A DNA stretch of 64,000 bases from Opeltia flavorubescens (Eukaryota > Ascomycota > Lecanoromycetes > Teloschistales > Teloschistaceae): the NCBI GenBank assembly GCA_000442125.1, contig KE546980.1:1054001-1118000 (forward strand), in the 5' to 3' direction. This document shows, piece by piece, positions 12,251-22,422 of the stretch. The notes under the pieces were generated by a model, which ran no database searches, had not been told where the DNA came from, and saw nothing but the letters and a program-made list of their open reading frames with translations. Position 1 is the first letter of the stretch, and each line of letters begins with the position of its first letter. A program made the translations under genes and the position numbers.

Positions 12251-13702
12251 ATGCCTTACAATACGCGGCGGAAATCACTGTCGTTGCCTTCTCTGGGCAT
12301 ACAACTCCCAAACGCTTCCCGCGCTCACCGCCCTTCCATCTCGAAAGCTGTCGCGGGCACAGATTCATCCCCACCACAACCACCGGCCAAAAAGGTCAAA
12401 CGCTCACATACATCTGATGATGCTTCACCAACCACAGCATCGCGCCCTCGATCATCTACATCCTCCTCAACAAAGTCGGTTTCTTTCGCTGTCGAAAGGC
12501 CCAAGAGTAGCGGCAGAACGGCATACGAGCACACACCTCCACCCTCGCCTGGCGCAACGAGTAGGACTAAGATCGATACGGATGGAATCAACGACGACAT
12601 TGTCACTGGGGTTATCGAACAGCTCGAGAAGACTGGCAATCGACCGCATTTGATAAAAGAGCTGTCCACCGTGCTCTCGTCCACTAATGATGCTGTACTA
12701 AGGTATGTAATTCCCATGCCAAAATTAGAGAAAATCAAGTCGCATGCTTATCAATCTCTGTCCTTTAGTTCTGCGAATCCTGTCGCTCTGCTTTCCTCTC
12801 GACTTGCAGCGTACCTTCGTCGCGACTGTTGGACGGCTCTCTCACCTTGCCCACTCGCCAAAGAGCTGATCCCGATTCACCCGCGCAAGGTCTTCTACTT
12901 CCTCACAACTCAACCCCGACAGGAAATCCGGGCCGACTCCTCAGATATTTTCTCTTCGACCATCATCACTTCCATCAACTCTGGTCCAAAAGGAGGCAAG
13001 CGCATCATCTCTCCCAGCCTGAGCAACGCCAGCGTCGATGAAGATGGCTCCGAAATGGCGGAGTTGCGCAGAAGAGAAGCGTTCAGTCCTAGCCCTGAAA
13101 TTGACTTGTCGGCTCCCGAGCTTGACGCTGTAACCCAAACTGACGATGACTTCCATACGCCACCCACGCCTGCAGGATCCACACTCTCTGGTCGATCAAG
13201 TTTGGCAAGAGATGGGTCAAGCGGCTCGGGATCCGAGAACATGAACCTTGCACATAATCATCGGGCGCAAAGTCCGCCCCTTGAAGGAGATGAAAAGGAA
13301 TTCACGCAGACTGCGAGCAATATGCGAATGCGCGGGATGAGTTTTGACGATCAAAGCGTCCGACAATCTACCGAAGCCGAAAACGAGCTTCCTACAGCCG
13401 TCGGAGAGATGGATCTTGACGAGACCGAGGATGAGGTAGCACATCGTAATCAAGAAGACGGCGCAACTCTTTTTGGCGGGCACGCGCAGTCGCAGGAGCT
13501 GGAAACGGGGATCATGAGCAGTCCGTTTGTCAAAGCGGCGCATACCCGTGTCTCAATGGAAAGGAGTGTCAAAGATGGCCCATCGGATGTGGTGATGAAG
13601 GAGCCCATCAGCATATTAGGAGATCAAGGATACGAATGGGCAATACGGGAGCCTGAGAGCATACAGCTGGAAGAATTGGACGAATTATTTGGAGAGATTT
13701 GA
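12251..13702 (+). CDS. GDS1-like winged-helix nuclear protein
   Basis: Predicted protein of 461 residues after removal of a 66-nt intron (12703-12768, GTATGT donor, TTTAG acceptor). Its core from about residue 115 (DIVTGVIEQLEKTGNRPHLI) through SSANPVALLSSRLAAYLRR is the winged-helix domain of the Gds1 family, whose yeast member is linked genetically to the mitochondrial biogenesis regulator NAM9. It is followed by the HPRKVFYFLTT segment and a long disordered acidic tail. The N-terminus is basic and Ser-rich with a likely nuclear signal (PPAKKVKRSH). The intron is a multiple of three and has no stop, so the unspliced frame is open and would add 22 residues inside the winged helix. Splicing restores the expected VLSSANPVALLSSRL sequence. 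Confidence 0.82.
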   Translation: MPYNTRRKSLSLPSLGIQLPNASRAHRPSISKAVAGTDSSPPQPPAKKVKRSHTSDDASPTTASRPRSSTSSSTKSVSFAVERPKSSGRTAYEHTPPPSPGATSRTKIDTDGINDDIVTGVIEQLEKTGNRPHLIKELSTVLSSTNDAVLRYVIPMPKLEKIKSHAYQSLSFSSANPVALLSSRLAAYLRRDCWTALSPCPLAKELIPIHPRKVFYFLTTQPRQEIRADSSDIFSSTIITSINSGPKGGKRIISPSLSNASVDEDGSEMAELRRREAFSPSPEIDLSAPELDAVTQTDDDFHTPPTPAGSTLSGRSSLARDGSSGSGSENMNLAHNHRAQSPPLEGDEKEFTQTASNMRMRGMSFDDQSVRQSTEAENELPTAVGEMDLDETEDEVAHRNQEDGATLFGGHAQSQELETGIMSSPFVKAAHTRVSMERSVKDGPSDVVMKEPISILGDQGYEWAIREPESIQLEELDELFGEI

Positions 13703-14429
13703 ACTAGAGCGACTAGGTTGAGGAGCAGGAAAGGAAAAATTGACTCCGCTTCTTGCTGTATATATAGTGAACAAATAGGGAAGACAGGCCAGGTGCTTCA
13801 TAAACAGAATGTATGACACAGTACCAAACTGGAGCAGATACCCCGTACGACAAACAGGCGCTCAAACTACCAAAACAATGCTCCAGATATTGTGTCTCGA
13901 TTTCCTCTGTACTTAAGCAACATCGGTTACCCAACCCTTTGGATCTTCGAGTAGCAAAAGACTGATACAGCACGTTCAACGGACAGTTGCATAGCTTAAG
14001 GCCTCATCTGTGACCCTGACGCTGCTGGTGCGGGGCGTTCCTGCGGAGTCAATGCCGAACATGTTTTGCGATGATTGTTACATCATGATCCACCCAAAGT
14101 GAAGCGACAAATGGTGGATTAGGCCTGATCTTTTGAGAACGACGCCCGAACCCAGCGTTTTCTGCCAGCAACAGGCGCCCGGTGGGCGGCAACGCTAGTG
14201 CCCAATCGGTCCTGGCAGCAAGCTCAAATGAGGCAGACTTTTTCCCACCATTCTTTCATCCTCCGTTTGCTTCAATTTTCGAACGCCATCTAACCGGCTA
14301 TATCCCAGCATACGAACTGGATATTGCCCCATCTTCTGTCCGGTCTCCGCTTTCTAAGGATCATTTCTGTTCGGAGTTTCCCGAACCTGACTACAGCCCC
14401 GTCACCACCAGGATAATTCTCTATCCACC
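13703..14429. other. Intergenic, promoter of the SR protein gene
   Basis: About 730 bases between two plus-strand genes. I see no RNA gene or repeat. The minus-strand frame at 13713-13979 is not supported. Confidence 0.4.
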
Positions 14430-16253
14430 ATGGCCGAGGTCTCATCAACCCGCCTCTATCTAGGCAATCTTCCTCGCGATGGTATGCAAATTCAATATCT
14501 GTAGCCTTGCCCGTGCGAGGGTTATCCAAGCACTCAACAATGGTTAATCTATTTGAGCTCGTTCTGGTCCTTTCTCATTGTGCCGTATTCCCACATTCTC
14601 CCCAGAATGGCGGTACATCTGGGATATCTTCCGTCAACGCCAAGGCGACACAACCCATTGAAGGAATATGCTGACCCAGGCGTTCTTCCCCTTCAGTCAC
14701 CAAAGAGGACATCCAGAACCACTTCAAGGAGGCTCCCGGTACCATTAACGAGGTCAAGCTTATGAATGGCTTTGGTTTCATCGAATACGAAGATGCTATA
14801 GACGCCCAGGATGTCGTTCCTAGTGAGTCTTGTTCTTTATTCATCTCCGACATTATTCCTCGTCACACTGACCATCTAGTAGGATATCGTGAGTTTCGCA
14901 ATGCCGCCACATATCAATCATTCTTTGCTTACACACCCTAAAGATGGCTCTGATCTCAATGGATCCCGCTTGACCGTCCAATTTGCTCGCGGTTCTCGTC
15001 AGCGCGATTTTCCCGGTCCTCCTGAGCGTCCTCATCCGCGTCCTCGCCGTACCGCCCATCGTATGCAGATTACTGGCCTCGCTGCGGAGACCAGTTGGCA
15101 GGTTAGCACTCCCTGATACCTTCCCTTGGTTCTTGACTATTTGGATCTCTGGATCTCTTCTTCCCAAATCTATCACCTGAGCTATGTGTGGGATATGGTA
15201 ACAATTTTGTCCTTCCGTCTGGCGCTTCGCAAATTCCACTGCCTCTTGTCTGTGTCTTTGGACGCGTGGGTCATTACCCATCTTTTCCTCACTGGTAATC
15301 GGTCCTGCACTGGGGTAACGCCAATTACGTGGTTCTTGATGAATGCCCTCCTGATCTTTCCCTGTACTATGCGTCACAATGCGGCTCTTTTGGTCTCCAT
15401 TCTTTCAAGGGCCTTGATGTTACACTTCACTTGGGGGCATTTCTGGCACTGGAAAGCTTCCTCGTGGGATGCTTCAAATCCTATTTTCTTTGCTATGGAC
15501 TGGCATTGACAATCCTGGACTCGGACTTACTTGGAACCCTAGGACCTGAAAGATTTCGCCCGCCGTTCTGGCCTTGATGTTGTCTACTCCGAGGTTGGCC
15601 GCGACCGCGATGGCAAAGGGTAAGCTAAACACTTTTCATGCTTACTTTGCCTGTCAGCTAACCGATTACAATACAGATTTGTCGAGTTCGAGACTGCTGC
15701 CGATTTGAAGGTTGCAGTCGAGAAACTTGATACCAATGATTTCAAAGGTGCTACTGTTCGCTGTGTTGCTGATGTTCGTACCAACCCCGATCAACGGCCT
15801 CACGCGCAGATAGACTGACACCTCATCCAGCCCCAAGATGAAATCCCACGCAACGATCGATACGGCCGTTCTCGCTCACCGCCCCCGGGGCGTCGTCCTT
15901 ACCCGACAGACGGATACTACGATAGCAGCCGTCGCCCCCCTCCACGCGATTACCCTCCTCGTCGCGATGACTATCGCCGCCGTAGTCCCCCGCCTCGCCA
16001 TGACGAGTACTATGGTCGCCACGATCGCGGCGCCTACCGTTCCCCACCTCCTATGCGCCACGGTCGGGGTCCACCTATCGAAGAGAGCTACCCACCTCCA
16101 CGCGGTGGCTACGAGCGAGATCCCTACGCTGCTCCAGCACCTCGACGTCCCTACGAAGATCCCTATGCAACAAATGGATATGGTCGGCCACGGGAACGAA
16201 GCCCGCCTCCGAGGCCTTATGGCGGATACGATGAGCGCTCACGTTATTGGTGA
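14430..16253 (+). CDS. srp2: SR-family splicing factor with two RRMs
   Basis: Predicted 312-residue nuclear pre-mRNA splicing factor resembling fission yeast Srp2. Exons: 14430-14481, 14697-14822, 14883-14888, 14944-15101, 15543-15619, 15677-15773 and 15831-16253; phase holds throughout. RRM1 starts TRLYLGNLPRD (RNP2) and has NGFGFIEYED (RNP1). RRM2 spans RMQITGLAAETSWQ-DLKDFARR to FVEFETAADLKVAVEKLD, and its SWQDLKDF motif is the signature of SR-protein pseudo-RRMs. The tail is rich in RS, RSP, RGG and PPPR. The third exon is only 6 bases (GATATC); it restores VVPRYHGSDL at the end of RRM1. A 441-nt intron separates the SWQ and DLKDF halves of RRM2, unusually long for this window and a plausible site of autoregulated splicing. 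Confidence 0.9.
14883..14888 (+). other. 6-nt microexon in the SR gene
   Basis: GATATC is flanked by an AG acceptor (CTAGTAG) and a GTGAGT donor, between introns of 60 and 55 nt. It supplies the end of an Arg codon, a Tyr codon and the start of a His codon, giving the RYHGSD continuation expected after VVP in fungal SR RRM1. An AG three bases earlier would give a 9-nt variant. Confidence 0.7.
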
Positions 16254-17670
16254 TTGCTCCTCCCCCTCCCTTGATCGTTGACTTTTTTGAGATTCTTGCC
16301 CGGACCGAGTACAGACGAGCGAGGGGTGAACGGTGCTTATTTCTTCAGAAAATTGATCCCCCTTTCCAACGATCCGTCCACACTTCAAATCAATATGGGA
16401 GACTCGAGAAAGTTGTGAGAGGGATTCCCTGCAGGCAAGAAGGGTTAAGGATTAATGGATTTGATAAACTCAAGGATGATACTCAGGCTTGCCAACGTGT
16501 TTTTCTATCTGGTCCTGTGGAACTTTACGGTGGTTTCTTTAGGGTCAAGGATGGCATCTGTGCGTGAGAGCGATTAAGTTGTCGTTTCTTGTGCTCGGAT
16601 TTGACCTTTGTAGAAAAGGTCAGATATGAAGGCGAGAGAAAAGTTTTCAATTTCCTTTCTTTCTTTGTAATTCAACTACGGACTAGGAAAAATTGAAATG
16701 AGAAATACATCGATGAAAATTGTTTTTTTCTTAGGAATTCTTGCAGGGTAATCCTGTGAGAAGATGTCACATCATGCATTGCTCCAATATTTACTCTGTT
16801 CCCAATCTATTCTTTGGTCTGGGAAGAGAAATCGGAATCTTTCTTGCCGTTATTTGGGTTTACACACTGGGGGCTAGTCAACGTATCAATTTGATTCAGG
16901 TCGATCAGCATAGACAAACTATAGTAAGTTGCCTCCATCTTCGAATTAACATTTCATCTCGGGTTTTTGTTGTCTTCGGTGAATTGTTGAAAATACCAAA
17001 TTCTTCTGACTGAAAGGATGGACGGTGTAAGACACGAGTCTCCAGAAGTGCACATGTTTGATCCATTTTTTTTTTTTTGGTTTCCTCTTTGGGGCTCAAG
17101 ATGTTTAGATTATTGTAGTACTCGTGCCCCCCCGACGAATGGTTTCAGGCAAAGGAGGTTGTTAAGGTAGAATTCATTTGTGCGTTGTGTCAAAGGTTGG
17201 GGCGGATTGCCATGTATATTTTTTTCCTTAATTGCATTAATATTCCGGTTTTTTAATACGTCCGGTCCTATCTCCCTTCTACACCTTTTCGGAGAATATC
17301 ATGGACAACCAGAAATGGATGGAGCGAATGTAAATGATAGACAAAATTTGCGAATGACGAGAAGGAGAAAAAAGAGGTTGTCCACATGATGGAACGGGAT
17401 AGACGGGAAAGAAAAAGGGAAAAGAACCTTTACCTACGATGAACAAGTCCGGTACAATTATTACTTTCCTAACAAACCAAGAACTGTATGGTACACCAAT
17501 GCTTGAATTTTTCCTATTATTGCCGCACAACAACGATTATCCGCCTGTACCACTGAGAACCTGGAACTTCCCAGCCCGATCACGAAAGCTGCCTACCATG
17601 TAAATTTATGCCTGTAATGCCCAATTTTCTGCTTCCTCATGCTCCATGGCTGTGCTCTTCGTCACACTCC
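16254..17670. other. Intergenic, 3' UTRs of convergent genes
   Basis: About 1.4 kb between the SR gene and the convergent FolB-domain gene. It has T-rich tracts near 16720, 17060 and 17220. The frames at 16741-17013 and 17180-17389 show no domain, and I see no RNA gene. Confidence 0.4.
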
Positions 17671-19516
17671 TCAGAAAGCCTCCCCTATACTGACATCATC
17701 CCTATGACTCCCCGCTCCTCCCTTCAACTCCCCATCCGTGTCGAAATATGAGTTTTCTGGCTTCTTCTCATACAGGGAGCTCGATTTCGACGGCTTGGGT
17801 GTTTCTTGATACGTACCCGGCATCCCCGGATTCAATGTAGCAGAAGGAGCGGTCGCTTCTTTATCCGCACCATCGACCGAGAACGGAGGCTGGACGCTTT
17901 CTTGCCCAGTCTTACTTGGTATGGTACCGAACATGCTGCTAGAATCCGAGACACGGATGGCTTTGGGGCTAGTCTCGTTCCGAGGAGGGCTGAGAGCTGC
18001 GATGGCACTTTCATAGTCGTATTGGCCGTTGAGGTAGGAATGCTGGCTTTCCGGGCTGGCTGGAGGTTGGATCTCCGGGCGCTGGCTCTTTGCGAAGTCG
18101 TGGGTCTTTGGCGGGGAAGCTTGTTCGACGGAACCGTCGACGTAGTAGGAGGCTGAATCTACGGACTGTGACACGGAGTGGGAGGTAGGCTTATGGCGGC
18201 TGGAAGAGAGGCTTATGCTTCTTGCAGCACTGGGGGTTGGCGTTTGCGATGGAAGGCTTCGAGGTGAAGTCATTGCGCTATCTGGGGTAGCTTTACGTCA
18301 GCTACCGACGATATTCAAGGCGATGACGACCCACCAATGTAACGCTCTGTCCCGTCTCTTTTCCGTGTCAGTTCTTGGTATTCCTCAGCTGACGGAACGA
18401 AACGTTCTGTTCCATCTACTTTTCGTTTCATGTCTTGGTATTGCTCGTTCGTCGGAGCTTGATGCATCGGAGGAAACATTCCTTTTGGGCTTGGTGTAGC
18501 GACATCTTTTGTTTGCGAATAAGCCCCTCTCGAACTTGGTGCCGAAACGTCTTTGGGTTGCGGATAGTTTCCTCTCGGACTTGGCGTAGAGACATCTTTT
18601 GTCTGAGCACGCTTGTATTGGTCCAATGTCATACGAGGTCTCGAGGTTTCCGATAACCGGTCACTCGAGTCAGGACGCGGTACATAAGGACCTTTGCGCC
18701 TTGTGATCTCCACTCCTGCTCCCTCAACAAATGTGAGGGCGCTTGGCTTCTCTACCGACACAGTGATCTCGTCGACGGGAAAGCTGTCCAGCGCAGTCTT
18801 GGCGATGCGTGCCGCTAGTGCTTCGAGCGTCTCGAATGAGGAGTATTCGACAACCTAAATCGGACTGTCAGCAGATCTGCTTATGTTGCGAAGTCCGAAT
18901 TCAGTCTCACCTCGCAGACCCTTTTTACTAGCGTCCTCCAATTCTCGCTTGACCCTTCCTTTGCTTCGAAGTTCCTGGGGTTGATTGCTGGAATGCGAAG
19001 GTCGACATTGACGCTTTGCTTCTCCAGTCGCTCATGCTTGTTGACGCCGATGATACAGGCTAGCTTCAAGCCTTTGATGGACCATGACCTTGTATCAACA
19101 TGGCGCACCTGTGGCACACCATTCTCCTCGTAACGTTCTTTCTTCCGAATAGAGTGAGTTATCTCCAAGCCACCTTCAACCCTGAGCAAGGCTTTTGGTG
19201 CCAATGCCTGCAGCTTGGTGTCCTCTCCTGGCCAGAAAGCAGCAAATGTAGTGAGGACGGTGATGAGATGTTGCAGATTGTTGAAGGCTTTACCATCCAG
19301 CTGATTGGTGATTTCCTTGCAAACCTGGCCATAACTGAAGCTGTCGTTGATGTCATCAGAGGTGCTAGCGCTTGTGGTATCTATCTTAAGTCGAACGTTT
19401 AAAACGATAGGTTGAACCTTACCCTCTCTACCCCAGGCATCAGGGCCTATGATGGCAGAGAGGTTGAGGTTGCGCAAATAAATGGTATCCAGCTGGCGAG
19501 GGTAGGGTTTGGACAT
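17671..19516 (-). CDS. Tandem FolB (dihydroneopterin aldolase-like) protein with disordered tail
   Basis: Predicted 578-residue protein; exons 19516-18911, 18854-18335 and 18281-17671 are in phase. Two consecutive FolB-like units are visible: the first begins DTIYLRNLNLSAIIGPDAWGR and contains SFSYGQVCKEITNQLDGKAFNNLQHL; the second begins SWSIKGLKLACIIGVNKHERLEKQ and ends with a VVEYSSFETLEALAARIAKTAL helix and an ITVSVEKPSAL strand. FolB aldolases act in folate synthesis, but the usual fungal enzyme is the trifunctional Fol1, and no HPPK or DHPS module follows here. Instead there is a Ser/Pro/Thr-rich tail with three short repeats of the TKDVSTPSPRG type and two of the EEYQELTRKRDGTERY type. 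The enzyme activity is unproven; a regulatory or moonlighting role is possible. Confidence 0.82.
18475..18610 (-). repeat. Short tandem protein repeats in the FolB tail
   Basis: Three diverged units of about 14-15 residues (KDVSTPSPRG, KDVSAPSSRG, KDVATPSPKG, each followed by a Tyr/Phe/Pro-containing spacer) lie side by side, so the DNA shows an imperfect tandem repeat of about 42-45 bases. Confidence 0.65.
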
Positions 19517-21112
19517 ATTCTACCAAGGTCAAGGTTGGGTTTCAGGTTTCTGTGAAAGTCGGAATTCAGCTGGCAGAGCGGAGGAGGAAGATATGATGGT
19601 TGCAGGACAAGCTAACCTGCATCGATCGGAATGATTGAGGCCGACGCACAACAGGTATGGGAAAAGCTGATTACGTCTGTTGGAGGAGGACCCGCGGAAT
19701 CTACCGGCTCGCACGAGAGAGTCAGGAGTAAGTGAGATTCCGAGCAGGGTTGCGTCATGATCATGATGGGGCCACAGGGCCTGCACGTCGCTTCTTTGCT
19801 CTCCAAAAGCCGAGCTCGCGACTTCTCGGCCTTATCGTATTGCAGGAGGATTTTCTACTCACGGAGTGACGGAATTCGGAGTTTGGCTCTAGCAGCACCC
19901 GCTAATTATGCGGCCCGCTTTGCCGAGCCTCTTTTAGTACAAGCGCCTTGCTTCTGCTTGCCAATCGTCCTGCATCAGATCGTTCTAAAACTATTGAAGT
20001 ATGCCTTTGGAATATGCAAGTAATTAGTTGCAGTGAGCTATCTTTGATACTGTGGTACCTCTACAACAGACCATATTCAGACGACTCAGGAAATGTCATC
20101 GAGTTCAGCAGTGACTGTTACCTTGTTGGAGCCTTGCCCCTGGTATGTCAGGGCTTATGGCTGACAGTCTGAGCCGCTCGTACAAGCGTGTCAGGAATCA
20201 GCCACAAAGAGTCGTGGTCTGACTGATTTACAGCGCTGAATTCACAAACTGGAAATGCATATGTACTTGACGAAAGATAGAAGTAGGCTATGATACCACA
20301 CTTAGCATTGAATTGCCACCTCACAGAACCTGAATTGGAATAATCAGGAGGATTCAAGGCCACAGTCGCAGCCCCTGGAGATCGACAGCGGCTGAGGAAT
20401 AGAGTTGTCCCAAAAGTATTGTTGGGGATCAAGATACTCAAAGCAAGCTTGATAGGATGAAACCGTATTCGTTTCCCTGAGATTTCAGATCCTTCCAAGA
20501 ACACCACCATCATATTGGATGGATACTTTATTTATTATGATACACAGATACACAAATTCCTCTCCAATCGTATCACCATCCTATGATGGAGTCCGTCCTC
20601 CAGTCTACACGAGAACTACGTTGTATGATTCGAGATGCTGTAATTCTTGCCATCATAGCATCCTACGTGAACAAGTCAGTACACGTGGTGTCAAACAGAC
20701 TGGTGCGCCGAATAGAGAATAATGTAGAAGATCAGACTGTTGAGCTTGAATTTTTGATATTTAAGATCATGGGAGATCAGAAGTTATCGTTTGAAGAAAG
20801 AAAGTCATCATGTATAATGAACGGGGTAAAATAGAAAAGAGTGACTGACCTTGGAAAACTTGAAACTCTTTACGTATACTGTGATTAATTAGAAATTTTG
20901 AATAAAAGAACTGCAATCATCCGTGGCTTGAGGGCATCGAGAATTTTTAAGATGGTGTGTTGGCGGTTAGGTATCTTATCACTTGGCGCCATCATCCTGT
21001 GGGCTCCCCACTTCCTACCTGCAGCTACCGAAATGCTTCTTGCTACCCAACTCAGCATTATTACACAATACATCGCGATTCAACTCAAACCTTTCAAGAA
21101 ACGTCCGTCATC
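19517..21112. other. Intergenic, divergent promoter of FolB and NTF2 genes
   Basis: About 1.6 kb. Several frames of 60-120 codons occur (for example 20148-20513 minus and 20583-20834 plus), but none shows a domain, a secretion signal or convincing splice sites. I call no gene here. Confidence 0.4.
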
Positions 21113-21864
21113 ATGGGAGGTATGTTCTGACTTCTATAGCACCTATTCCAAATATCTTATACACACTGCGCCAATCCAATCCCAAGCTCCAAGAATGGTT
21201 TGCTAATCTTCGTCCCCTAGACTTCCAAGCCGTAGCCGGTAAGCGCTTCCTATAGCCAGAAACAAAGACGAGGAGGGAGCAAAGCCTGTCCACTAGAATT
21301 CTTACTGAAAGAAACTTCACAGAGCAATTCACGCAATACTACTACACCACCTTCGATGAGAATCGGTCGAACCTCGCAGCGCTATACGTACGCTCCCCTG
21401 GCGCTTGATCTTCTAGAATATGTGGATTCAACTGATACGTGACCATTTTGACAGCGCGACCAATCTATGCTCACATTCGAAAGCAACGCCGTGCAGGGAA
21501 CATCAGGGATAGTGGAGAAACTAGTGGTGCGTCTCGCAACTCTTTACGCTGACGCTATTCTCCTAGATGAATTCTTCTGACGAGGTCCGTTCGGTCTAGT
21601 CATTACCCTTCCAAAAAATCAAACATCAAGTCGCAACTCTCGATGCCCAACCCTCAAGTGAGCAAGGCGGAATCATAGTCATGGTCACGGGAGCTCTACT
21701 GGTGCGCTCCTAAGTCCTATCCTTCACGAATCGCTCGTACTGACCGTTTAAAGGTGGATGAAGAAGAACGACCAATGAACTACACCCAAGTCTTCCAACT
21801 CCTACCCGACGGCAATGGAAGCTACTTCGTCTTCAACGACATGTTCAAATTGATATACGGATGA
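21113..21864 (+). CDS. NTF2: Nuclear transport factor 2 (NTF2)
   Basis: A six-exon gene with no long open frame: 21113-21119, 21221-21238, 21323-21387, 21455-21526, 21600-21701 and 21754-21864. The joined product is 124 residues, the normal NTF2 length. It starts MGDFQAVAEQFTQYYYTTFD, continues with LAALYRDQSMLTFESNAVQG, then IVEKLVSLPFQKIKHQVATL and IIVMVTGALLVDEE, and ends NDMFKLIYG. NTF2 forms a homodimer that binds Ran-GDP and FxFG nucleoporins and returns Ran to the nucleus. Identification rests on the match along the whole length to the family as I know it. The first coding exon is only seven bases and the second eighteen. Confidence 0.93.
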
Positions 21865-22422
21865 TGAGTGTTGTGGTGGATTGGGGGGCGTATGCGAAAA
21901 AAAAGAATTAGGCTAGAAAGAAATTCGAGGAACACACACATTTGCATAGGAGTAATTGTTGTTGTTTTTTTGTCTACTTCGGTTCTAGGCTGCTGAGATG
22001 GCATTGCATAGATGTGGTGTGAGGGATTGATGAAAATTCTACATTCTCAATTTTGAGATCTCATCTGTCTGAGACATTCTTGCATGTGGATACGAGGAGC
22101 CAGCCATTCTTCGATAACCATGTTTGTCTTTCTACCCTGAAAATCTACATTCGTAAGGTTTGTGAGCTTCTCTTTCTCTTTATCGATTCACTTTCAGTTT
22201 CCCGGATCTCTGAACCACTCCACACTAGTATATGCATACGGCTACTTTCAAAGAGGTCTTGGTACGGTAGTCATTCAAGCAAGTAATAGCTCACTTCTTT
22301 ACATATCCCTGCTATCGAAAAATTCTTCACATCCACTCCTAATCGCTCGAAAGCCGTAATATTACGGTATGATCCCTTTCTTTGCCACTTCTCACATCTG
22401 GATTTCTACTTTCCCACAACAA
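21865..22422. other. Intergenic, 3' UTRs of NTF2 and Pex14
   Basis: About 560 bases between convergent genes, AT-rich with T runs. I see no further feature. Confidence 0.4.

Noticed and set aside
11820-12653. 277-codon plus-strand frame overlapping the GDS1-like gene
   Set aside because: Composition-driven frame through the pyrimidine-rich leader, out of frame with the real gene.
15838-16281. 147-codon plus-strand frame over the SR tail
   Set aside because: Shadow of the RS/RGG-rich tail in another frame.
16741-17013. 90-codon plus-strand frame downstream of the SR gene
   Set aside because: Lies in AT-rich 3' UTR-like DNA and has no recognisable feature.
20148-20513. 121-codon minus-strand frame
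   Set aside because: No motif, signal peptide or splice support.
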